A stretch of 64,000 nucleotides of DNA from Fodinibacter sp963833495 (lineage in GTDB: Bacteria; Actinomycetota; Actinomycetes; Actinomycetales; Dermatophilaceae): the NCBI GenBank assembly GCA_963833495.1, contig CAWHYJ010000011.1:459362-523361 (forward strand). The letters are read 5' to 3'. Below are positions 44,240 through 53,104 of the stretch, one piece after another. Positions within the stretch are counted from its first letter, which is position 1. Each line of letters starts with the position of its first letter. The position numbers were made by a program, and so were the translations under genes. The notes below the pieces were generated by a model, which saw nothing but the letters and a program-made list of their open reading frames with translations, was not told the origin of the DNA and ran no database searches.

Positions 44240-45717
44240 TTCAACCGGTCGATGCAACACCGGGTTGTTGAAGCGAGCGTAGTTGCTCCTCGAAGACTTC
44301 GGCGGGTGTCTTCCAGCCGAGGATCTTGCGGGGCCGGTTGTTGAGCGCGTGAGCGACGGCCTCGAGGTCTTCGGCGGACCAGCGCGACAGGTCGGTGCCC
44401 TTGGGGAAGTACTGGCGCAGCAGGCCGTTGGTGTTCTCGTTCGTCGGGCGCTGCCACGGCGAGTGCGGGTCGGCGAAGAACACCTGCGTCCCGGTCTCCA
44501 ACGCGAACTGCGCGTGGCCCGAGAGCTCCTTGCCGCGATCCCAGGTCAGGGTCTTGCGCAGCTGCTCGGGCAGCGTGGTGATCGACGCCGTGAGCGCGGC
44601 GTTCATCGCGACGGCCCCGTAGCCGCCGAGCGACGGCCCGTTCTTCACGTACGGCTTCTCGCCCCAGCCCTCCATCCGTGGCAGGTGGACCAGGAGCGTG
44701 GAGCGGCTGCTGCGCTCGACGAGCGTGCCGATCGCCGACCTGCCCAGTCCCGATGATCAGGTCGCCCTCCCAGTGGCCGGGAACGGCACGGTCCTCGGCC
44801 TCGGCGGGACGCTCGCTGAGGACGACATCCGCGGTGACATGCCCCTGCGGCTTGTTCCGTGACCGGGCCCGCGGCTCCCGCAGCGCTCGGCCGGTGCGCA
44901 GACAGGTGACCAGTTCACGCTTGAGCGCACCACGGCCCTGGATGAACAGCGACTGGTAGATCGCCTCGTGGCTGATGCGCATGGACTCATCATCGGGGAA
45001 GTCGACCTTCAGCCGGTGCGCGATCTGCTCCGGGCTCCACGCCGTCGACCACCGCCGGTCCTGGCGATGCGGCTTGTTCAGCCCCTTCCACGGCGGCGTC
45101 GTCGGGCCCGGCACGATCGTGCCGTCGGGACGGCGGACGTTCCCGGCGAGCCGGTCCTGCACGTACTCACGCAACCGCTCGTTGCTCGACCAGCTTCGCC
45201 GTCTTCGGGCGCTTCGCCGCCTGCTGCGCCTTCCACTGCGCCACCACGGCCCGGTAGACCGGCTTGCCGCCCCTGGTCGCGGCGTTGCGGCGCAGCTCAC
45301 GAGAGACCGTCCCGGGGTCGCGGCCGATCGTGCGGGCGATCTCCCGCACGCCCTTGCCCTGGGCCTTGAGCAGCGCGATCTCCTCACGCTCGGCGAACGA
45401 CAGGTAGCGGCCCGTGGGCTCGTCCAGACTCAGCGGCGCCATCCCGCCAGCGTGACGAAACCACCGCGCTCCCGACCGGCCACGACACGCCCACCCCAGC
45501 CGACGCCTCGACCGTCGTGATCCCCGTCGCGATCAGCCGCCAGAACTCCCGCTGCACCGCCCGCGACGGCTCCGGCCGACCCGGCGAGCGCATCGGCGCC
45601 CGCATCGCCCGATCCGCCGCCCACTGCCGCCGCGCCCCGCCGGCACCTCCGGCAACTGCTTCCTCGGACGTCCCACCACACACCTCCGTGATCAAGGTGT
45701 TGCGACGACCAGTTGAA
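44240..45717 (-). mobile_element. IS30-family element nested in IS3
   Basis: Inverted ends TTCAACCGGTCGATGCAACACC (from 44240) and the complement of TTCAACTGGTCGTCGCAACACC (ending 45717) bound a single minus-strand IS30 transposase. The element separates the SDAGS motif of IS3 orfB from its IRYTERL continuation. Confidence 0.83.
44241..45608 (-). CDS. IS30 transposase, frame-broken
   Basis: Recognisable in order: RAVQREFWRLIATGIT, LSFAEREEIALLKAQGKGVR, EIARTIGRDPGTVSRELRRN (HTH), WKGLNKPHRQDRRWSTAWSP, DESMRISHEAIYQSLFIQGR, VPGHWEGDLIIGTG (Asp 1), LTWDRGKELSGHAQF (Asp 2), and PTNENTNGLLRQYFPKGTDL to ALNNRPRKILGWKTPAE (Glu region and end). Single-base breaks occur near 44680, 45180 and 45450. 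The start is uncertain because an upstream GTG is also in frame. Confidence 0.82.
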
Positions 45718-46360
45718 TCCGCCCTGGCGACCCGGCGTCGGAGTGGTGGACCAGCCCGGCGACGTCCTGCCCGGTCGCCGGCCGTCGCGGATCCACAGCG
45801 CCATCTCCAGGGCGTCCAGCGGCAGCTGGGTGCGGCATCCGGTGCGCGGTGCGCCAGCCCACGATCCGGCGGGAGAACACGTCGATGACGAACGCGACGT
45901 AACGCACACCCCGACCAGGTCGGCACGTAGGTGAAGTCGACCACCCACAGCCGGTTCGGGGCCGGCCGCGGTGAAGTCCCGGTTGACCAGGTCCGGCGGC
46001 ACGGGCGGCGGCCGGGTCGGCGATCGGTGGTCGTTGAAGGTCCGGCCGCGGACGACGCCGCGCAGGCCGTGCTGGCGCATCAGCCGCTCCACGGTGCACC
46101 GGGCCACCTCGATGCCCGTCGCGGCGCAGCAGGTGCCACATCTTGCGGTACCCGGCCACCCCACGGCCCTTGCTGCGGTCGGCGTGCACCGCCCTGATCA
46201 CCTCGAGCAGCTGCGCGTCGCGGACCGCCCGCGCCGACGGCGGCCGGTCTGATCGCGGCGTAGTAGGTGCGACGGGGCGATCTTGCACGCCGTGCTCGGT
46301 CAGCACCGCGACAGATCGGCTCGACCCCGAACCGGTCACGGTGGTCGTCGATGAACGCGA

Positions 46361-46696
46361 TCACCACGGCAGTCGCGGGTCGAGCTCCCGCGCGAAGAAC
46401 GAGGAGGCCGCCAACAGGATCTCGTTCGCCCGCTGCAGCTCTTCGACCTCGGCCTCGAGCTCCTTGATCCTCTGGGCGTCATCGGTGGTGGTGCCCGGAC
46501 GGCGGCCAGCATCGACATCGACCTGCTTGACCCACCCGCGCAACGTGTCCGGGTTCACCCCGGTACGCGTGCCGATCCGCACCACCGCAGCATGCACCGA
46601 CAGCTGCGGCTCCTGCTCACGCGCCTCCACCACGAGCCTGATCGCTCGCTCCCGCAACTCCTGCGGGTACTTCCTCGGTGCTGGCATGGTCATCAT
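46361..46696 (-). CDS. IS3 orfA (transposase HTH subunit)
   Basis: 111 residues: PAPRKYPQELRERAIRLVVE, then GTRTGVNPDTLRGWVKQVDV (helix-turn-helix), and a coiled coil RIKELEAEVEELQRANEILL with leucine spacing, ending FFARELDPRLP. A typical IS3 orfA, which binds the ends and is fused to orfB by frameshifting. Intact here, though its orfB is disrupted. Confidence 0.85.
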   Translation of the reverse strand: MMTMPAPRKYPQELRERAIRLVVEAREQEPQLSVHAAVVRIGTRTGVNPDTLRGWVKQVDVDAGRRPGTTTDDAQRIKELEAEVEELQRANEILLAASSFFARELDPRLPW

Positions 46697-46773
46697 CCTC
46701 TCGGGGAATCAGACCCTCCATCAAACCCGGGGCGGTTCAGCTCCTTACGCCAACAGCCCATCACAGAAGCCGG

Positions 46774-46788
46774 ATCGGTGGATCGAGG
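46774..46788. repeat. second solo IS1380-type end sequence
   Basis: ATCGGTGGATCGAGG, identical to the copy at 32143 and to the terminal motif of the IS1380 element, without a transposase beside it. It lies 35 bases beyond the IS3 end and directly before the nSTAND remnant, so this spot has been hit repeatedly. Confidence 0.5.
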
Positions 46789-46829
46789 CTTAAGGGGGGC
46801 AACCAACCTCGGCCCCGGCTGTCGGCCAA

Positions 46830-47525
46830 GACTCTCAGCAGGTCCACGATCCATCACTCGACGATGTGCGCGCCGGTCGTCGAGCGGTGCTCGCCGAGAT
46901 CGCGAGCAGAGGGCCGCTGCGTCCTCACCCTGCGGGCCGACCGACTGGGTGAGGTCTCGCGGTATCCAGGCTACTCGCACCTGGTCGAACGAGGGCTGCA
47001 CCTCCTGGGGCCGATGGAGGCCGACGCACTGAGGCGGGCCATCGAGAGACCCGCCGAGCAGGCGGGGCTCCGGTTGGAGCCGGGACTGGTGGACCTGCTC
47101 GTCCGCGAGGTCGAGAAGGGCCACGCGGGCACTACCGCTGCTGTCCCACGTGCTGCGCCAAGACGTGGACCCGGCGTGAGGAGAACACCCTGACGGTGGC
47201 TGGCTACACGGCCACCGGCGGCATCCATGAGGCCGTGTCCCAGTCGGCCGAGACCGTGTTCAGTGGGATGACGGGCCGCCAGCAGGACATGCTGCGTGAC
47301 CTGATGCTGCGTCTGGTCGTGCCCAGCGATTCGGGCGACCCGGTCGGCACCCGGCTCTGCGACGGTCGGTGGCCGCCGACGAGGAGCACGAGGCGGTGAT
47401 CGAGAGCCTCGTCGGTGCGCGGCTGCTCAGCAGCGACGGCGACAGCGTCGAGACCGCCCACGAGGCGCTTGCCGTCGGCGTGGCCCCGTCTGCGGTCCTG
47501 GCTCGATGACGACGTGGAGGGGACG
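46830..47525 (+). pseudogene. nSTAND1-type NTPase fragment
   Basis: Stitched text CVLTLRADRLGEVSRYPGYS, LVERGLHLLGPMEADALRRA, IERPAEQAGLRLEPGLVDLL, REENTLTVAGYTATGGIHEA, DMLRDLMLRLVVPSDSGDPV, and AWPRLRSWLDDDVEG matches, in order, the region after Walker B in the nSTAND1 domain of actinobacterial WD40/BTAD-like STAND proteins. The P-loop half and any effector or WD40 part are missing, and frame breaks occur about every 150 bases. STAND NTPases are signalling or defence switches. Confidence 0.58.
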
Positions 47526-47991
47526 AACTCGTCGTCCAGCCCGAACAGCACTGACGTACTGTCGATCATGCTCGTGGCCTCGTGCCGCTGTCGGGGTGGA
47601 GACCAACAGCATGACCGGGGCCACGAGCCCACTCAGGTCAGGGCGCCACGCTCAAAGTCCAAGAGAACGAAACCCGCCGGGTTGAGGAGACATCAAGCCT
47701 TCGTCGTTCTGCCCATTAAGCGGATCAGCCACCGCCGCGTCCGCGCCAAAGCGCTTCTGGGCATACCCGACGACGAGCACATCGCATGGATGTTCGAGGA
47801 CGTCGCCCGCGCTCCACGTGGATGGTTGAGGTCATCGCAGGGCCTTCGTGCTAGATCTCGAACTCACAACACTGCTCACGCGATTGGTATGCTGCAGACC
47901 ACTTTTCGTATCCAGATCGCGTCCCAAGCGCCGCGCCCCGTTTCGCCCTGGCTCTACGCTGAGTTCCCGCGGCGGATGGCTCTATGCGTCA
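47526..47991. other. stretch with no assignable gene
   Basis: A plus-strand frame (RISHRRVRAKALLGIPDDEH then IAWMFEDVARAPRGW) looks protein-like for about 40 residues but has no recognisable start or domain. Probably the remainder of a gene lost by rearrangement. Otherwise nothing. Confidence 0.35.
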
Positions 47992-48255
47992 TCACGGTCT
48001 CGAGCGTCGGCTCCCCCGGTGAATGCTATGACCGATCGCGACGAGCCCGGCGCCCGCAGCTACGGCCTGCAGGTAGTCGCCAAAAGTTGTGCCGTGCCAC
48101 TCCGTGACGGCGGCGATGAAGCCGCCCACGACGATAATCGCGAATAGTGCAGGCCCGAGAACCAGGGTCAGGCGTTCGACACCATCCGCCCTGTCCACCT
48201 CAGGGCCCGGATCCTTCAGGGCGCCTCTTTCCTCCGATGACGGGTCGTCGTTCAT
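47992..48255 (-). CDS. small membrane protein (hypothetical)
   Basis: An 87-residue ORF: a polar acidic N-terminus (MNDDPSSEERGALKDPGP), a transmembrane helix (LTLVLGPALFAIIVVGGFIAAV), a loop with two histidines, and a second hydrophobic segment (YLQAVAAGAGLVAIGHSI) before a basic tail. No family recognised. The stop lies 5' of unassigned DNA and the start is eight bases from the gmd end. Confidence 0.48.
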   Translation of the reverse strand: MNDDPSSEERGALKDPGPEVDRADGVERLTLVLGPALFAIIVVGGFIAAVTEWHGTTFGDYLQAVAAGAGLVAIGHSIHRGSRRSRP

Positions 48256-48262
48256 GTGGTCG

Positions 48263-49301
48263 TCACCCCAGTGCCAACGACGGTTGTCCCGCGAGCACAT
48301 AGTGCATATCCCTGTGACCATTCTCTTGAAGTCGCCGCTCAAGCATCAGATCATGATCCACCATTCGAGCAATTAGGCTTTCGAAGTCAACACTCGGTCG
48401 CCAGCCCAAGACGTGGTGTGCCTTGCTCGCATCGCCGACGAGTGACTCGACATCTGCCGGTCGCAGGTACCGGCGGTCCGCCGTAGCGGAATGCTGCCGT
48501 CCGGAAGGCCCGCACGGCAGAACGCCACGTCGACCAGGTCGCGCACTGAGTGGGTCCGTCCCGTCGCTATGACGTAGTCGTCGGGCTCGTCCTGCTGAAG
48601 CATGAGCCACATGGCCTCCACATAGTCTCCGGCGAAGCCCCAGTCGCGTCGGGCGTCGAGGTTGCCCAGGCTGAGGCCACCCTGGAGTTCGAAGGCGATT
48701 CGGGCGGCAGCGCTCGTCACCTTCCGCGACACGAACTCATGTCCCCGGCGCTCCGACTCGTGGTTGAATGCGATTCCCGAACAGGCATAGGCGCCATAGC
48801 TCTCCGGTAGTTGACCGTGACGTAGTGCCCATAGGCCTTTGCTGCCCCATATGGAGAACGCGGGTGAAAGGGCGTCGACTCGCGCTGCGGCACCTCACGG
48901 GCCTGCCCGACATCTCTGAGCTCGAGGCCTGGTAGAAGCGCAGCCTTCCCATGTCGTTCCGAGTATGGACGCGGATCGCCTCGAGCATCCGAAGCACGCC
49001 CACTTCCGGCTATCTCCCCGGTCAGTTCGGGTTGGTTCCACGACAGCCCGACGAAGCTGAATGCTGCGAGGTTGTAGACCTCGTCCGGTTGGGCGACTTC
49101 GAGCGCGCCTATGAGGCTCGACATGTCGTTGAGGTCACCCTCGAGCAGTTGAACCGCGGGCAGAGTCCGTTCCACCAGCCCTCGCTTGGGGTTGCACTGT
49201 CCTCGGATCAGTCCGAAGACGTCATATCCCTTGGCGCAGAGCAGCTCGGCGAGGTACTGACCGTCCTGCCCGGTGATACCCGTGATGAGTGCACGTGGCA
49301 T
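48263..49301 (-). pseudogene. gmd: GDP-mannose 4,6-dehydratase with frame breaks
   Basis: The start is well supported (GAAAGGAA before ATG). MPRALITGITGQDGQYLAEL is the NADP-binding opening of Gmd, then VERTLPAVQLLEGDLNDMSS and PDEVYNLAAFSFVGLSWNQP. After breaks, FYQASSSEMSG and SPYGAAKAYGHYVTVNYR (YxxxK) follow, then GNLDARRDWGFAGDYVEAMW, DDYVIATGRTHSVRDLVDVA and ASKAHHVLGWRPSVDFESLI. All elements of a roughly 330-residue Gmd are present but spread over three frames with at least four single-base breaks. Gmd makes GDP-4-keto-6-deoxymannose for GDP-fucose or GDP-rhamnose. It lies 27 bases downstream of the injection-system operon on the same strand. Confidence 0.78.
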
Positions 49302-49328
49302 GGTGTTCCTTTCGTCGGGACCCGACTC

Positions 49329-52300
49329 CTACGGTCCGAGCCATGCGAGGGAGAGGATCGCCGAGTCGATGCGCAGCCGGTCGCCGGAGCCCTGGGTCAC
49401 GCCGAGCTGCACGCGATCGCCGACCTCCATCCGGACGATCGCCGCCACCTGCTGGTACGTGAGACGCCGACGGGCAACGACGGCCCGCCCACTTTCCCGA
49501 CCGGGTTGCTCGCGCAGCATGATCTCGGCGCTCCGATAACCGCTTCCCGCTCGTGTTGTCCCACGAGATCTCGCCCGTCGCGATGTAGGTGCCTGGCCTC
49601 GTCGCCGTGAGCGAGAACGGGTCGCCGGGGTCGCCCTCGGGGTCGAAGAGGCCGTCGGTGTCGAAATCCGCGCGTTGGAACTGCACGAGCGTCCGCTTGA
49701 GGTTCTCGGCAAACTGGTTGCCGTCCCAGAGCCTGATGCGCGCCGCGGGCACGCTTCGCCCGGCCTCGGCACCGCCGGCGAGACGGTGAAGTAGACCGGC
49801 ATCGCCGACCGGCTTTCCGGCGCTGAGCAGGCGCGCCCGCACGAGCTGGCGGGCATCGTCCGTGACCTCGTAGCGACAGACGCGCAATGTCCTCGGCATC
49901 CGGCCCGACCGTCGCGAGTGCACCCCAGCCACCAGCCAGCATCCGGGCCGCTCGAAGCGGACCTGCTGGGTCGCCGACGCCGCAGCGGTTGGCGATGCCG
50001 ACGCGCAGCTCGACGATCGTCGCCGACGGAGCCTCGAGGCCGTCCCCGGAGACGTGGTAGAGGCGCGGCAGCAGGCCGACGAGCCGGTCGATGGCCGCCT
50101 GCGACGGTGCTCGATGCCGTCCATCTCCGGGCAGCTCTCGGGCGGCGAGTACGCCGTGTCGCTCGCCAGGTTGAGGTTGGCGACGAAGCGCGTCACGTCC
50201 GGCACGTGCAGCACGCCGGGCTCCGGGACGCCGGTCAGCGTCGCGGTGAGGTCCTGGGTCGGCGTCTCGTCGCGTCCGGCGTCCAGCGGCAGCTCGCGAC
50301 GCCGTTCGCGGTCGTGGTCCTGCACCTGGTCGATCGTCCCGCTCCCGCGGTCACCGCGGTCGAAGGCGACCGTGGCGCCGTCGACGGGACCGCACTCGTC
50401 CGCGACGAGCACCTTGATCTCGACGGACTCGCCGGGCAGGACGTCCTCGCCGCTCCCGGTGAGCGGGAAGATGCGCGTGATCCGGGCGAGGGTCTTGATC
50501 GCGTCGTCGACCGTCTTGCTCGCCGCCAGCGTCGTCGCAGCCGCTGCCGTCGTAGGCGACCCACTCCGCGGCGCTGAGCTGGGCGCTGAAGCGGATCGAC
50601 CTGCGGCGGCGACTGGCCCGAGCGGATCGCGGAAGCGCGCCTCGACGACCTGGGTGCGCGTCGCGCCGTCGAGCTGCCACTCGCAGGTCGCGATCCCGTC
50701 GGCGTCGGTCACGATCGCCGCCGCGTCGGCGGACGTGCCGCCGGGCGCGGCGACCTTGCCGGCTCCCGCCCCGGGACGACCTCGAAGTCGACGATCGCGC
50801 CCGCCACCGGCGTGCCGCCGTTGGCGACGCCGACCTGCAGCGGCCGGTCGAGCGGCACGAGGTTGTCCGTCGTCGAGCGGCACCGGCGGCATGACCTCCT
50901 GCCCGTCGCCGCCGACGTAGTACAGGTGCACGAGGTCGGTCAGCGGCGGGAAGCGCTTGCGGCAGTCGCGCACGCCCGACCACACGCCGTCGGCGTCGAC
51001 GGTCGGCGATCGCCAGCGGCGCCGTGTGCCGCCGCGGGCCCGTGCCGCTCCTCGAAGCGCGGGACGCCGCCGGTGCTGCGGCCACTCGACCCGGCCGGTC
51101 AGCGTGCGCGCCGGGATCGTCCAGTAGTCGCCGGTGCGGAACGCGTCGGCCGGGTCCGGCCCGTCGGCGAACTCGACGAAGACGCCGTCCTCGAGCTCGA
51201 CCCACGTGCCCGGCTCGACCGTGCCGCGGCCGTCCCAGCGGCGCACGATCGGGTTGACCGGGAAGTCGGCCATCGTCAGCGGCACCGCGTCGAGGTTGGA
51301 CGAGCACCAGCGTGCGTGCCCTCGATGCTCGTCGATCTCGGGCCAGCACGCCCGGCTGCGCCGCGCAGCATCCGGCCCTCGTCGGTGATCTCGACGATCT
51401 GCTCGGGGCCGAAGCCCACGCGTGGCGTCGCGGCCGATGTGCGAGACCGTCGCCGCGCCGGTCTTCGTCGGCCGTCGTCGGTCGTGATGCCCTCGAGCCG
51501 GGCGATCACGCTCCCGTTGTCGCGCGACCAGATGTAGGTCGTGCCGCCGGCGCCGTGCCGCGTGGATCTCGACCCGGTAGAGCTGGTTCTCGAGCCGCCG
51601 GTAGCCGCCGTTGGGCGGCACGATGCACTCGCTCGTGCTCGACCGCCGCGGGGACGGCGCGCGCCCGCAGCCGCCCGCGCGGCGGGTCGTGCGGGCCCGC
51701 GGCGGCGACGTCGGCGCAGGTCGCGGTCGCCGCGTCGTCCAGCTCGACGAGCCCGGCCTGCCAGACGGTCCGCGTGCGCGTCGCCGTGTCGGGGCCGCCG
51801 AGCGCGACCTCGCGCAGCTCCTCGCGCTCGGTCGCGGTCAGGTGCTGCTCCTGCACGTGGAGGAACACGCCGTAGGTGCCGGCGCTCGGCCGGCGGGAAC
51901 GCGGCCGGGTCGAGCGGTGGCTCGGGCTGGCGGTCGAGCGAGACGGTGCGCTCGTTCTCGCAGCGGACGCCCTCGACGTAGATGTCGCCGGCCGAGATCG
52001 CCAGCGTCCGCCCGCGCGCGCCGGTCGTCGTCCGCCGGCATCGCCGGGGCCGGTCGTCCACGCCCGCCCGGTCCCGAGCGGGTGAGCGTGACGTCGTCGC
52101 CGACGGCCAGCATCGCCCCGCCGGGCAGCGCCGCGAGCGCGCGCAGGTCGGCGTCGACGCCCGGTCGACTCGTGCTGCCACGCGCCGCCGTCGAACGCGA
52201 GCGCGATGCCGCCGTCGCCGACGGCCGTGCCCTCGCTCGCGCTCGGTGAACACGACCGCGCGCAGGGTGGCGGTGACCCGGGCGAGACGGCCTGGCGCGC

Positions 52301-53095
52301 CCACGCCGTGCCGTCGAAGAACAGCACCGTCCCCTGGCTCGCCGACCGCCCAGCCGTGCTGCGCGTCGGCGAGGAAGACGCCGTGCAGGTCGCCGGCGCC
52401 CTCCGGCGCGGTCTGCACGCGTCCAGTCCGTCCCGCGGTTCGCGGTCGCGAGGATCGTGCCGTCGTCGCCGACGGCGACGCCGGTGTCGCCGGCGAAGTG
52501 GACGTCGCGCAGCGTCGCCGTGACGTCGGCGTCCCGCGCCTGGCGCTCCCACGCCGGTGCCGTCCCAGGCGCAGCACGGTCCCGCCGGCGCCGACCGCCC
52601 ACGCGCCGTTGGCGTCGCCGTGCACGCCGTGCAGGTCGGCCGTGACCTCCGACGCCGGTGGCTCGGACGTCCAGCTGGTCCCGCGCCAGCCGCAGGATCG
52701 CCGCCGCGTCGCCGACCGCCCAGCCCGACGCGTCGTGCTCGACGTCGACCGCGTTCAGCCGGCCGGTCGCCGGCCGGCACGCGGCTCGATGCGTCCACTG
52801 GCGCCGTGCCGCCGACCGACCGCAGCACGCGTCCCGTCCTCGCCCACCGCCCACGCGTCGTCGCCGGCGGCGACGCCGCGCAGCATCGAGGCGACGGCGA
52901 TCGCGAAGCCGCCGCCGTCGATGCGGCGCGCCCGCGCGGCCGATCACGTCGCGCGTCGTCGCGCGATCGCGGTGGGCCTCGATCGTCGACGTGCTCGTTG
53001 AACTCCGCGTCGAGCTGGACGCGGCCCTGCTGGAGGAGCACCCCGCTGAAGTGGTTCTCGGGGCGGAAGGTCACGCGGCTGAAATCTCCTCGCAT
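49329..53095 (-). CDS. very large DUF6519-type protein with WAVG propeller and Ig domains
   Basis: About 1,250 residues when frames are stitched. The opening MRGDFSRVTFRPENHFSGVL with QQGRVQLDAEFNEHVD is the hallmark of DUF6519 proteins that end contractile-injection loci. From about 52.9 to 52.1 kb come seven repeats of the WAVGxxGxxL type (GWAVGDAAAILRL, AWAVGAGGTVLRL, GVAVGDDGTILAT, GTAVGDGGIALAF and relatives) spaced near 42 residues, as in Ycf48/BNR propellers. DUF6519 then resumes (ISAGDIYVEGVRCENE, CIVPPNGGYRRLENQLYRVE). The C-terminal third has invasin-like Ig features (ATCEWQLDGATRTQVVEARF). Location and role (spike, fibre or cargo) are unknown. Confidence 0.75.
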
Positions 53096-53104
53096 CGTTC
53101 CTCC

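Larger units (their letters stand above)
42456..46360 (-). pseudogene. IS3 orfB in three pieces
   Basis: The first piece (about 46360-45720) has the HTH_21 region (GVEPICRVLTEHG; GVAGYRKMWHLLRRDG; VARCTVERLMRQHGLRGVVR) and integrase core strands VVDFTYVPTWSG and FVIDVFSRRIVGWRTAHRM, then VHHSDAGS. The second (about 44235-44015) has IRYTERLAEAGIA, GDSYDNALAES and LATLSWVHWYNHQRL. The third (about 42574-42456) has LHSALGYLPPAEYEEQYYRQ. The DDE residues are spread over pieces one and two, so the gene is dead. Confidence 0.75.
42456..46739 (-). mobile_element. IS3-family element carrying two nested insertions
   Basis: The ends are a perfect 17-base inverted repeat: TGAACCGCCCCGGGTTT at 42456-42472 and its complement at 46723-46739. 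Between them lie orfA and an orfB cut into three pieces by IS30 (44240-45717) and IS256-B (42582-44011). Subtracting the two guests leaves about 1.38 kb, a normal IS3 length. Confidence 0.83.
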
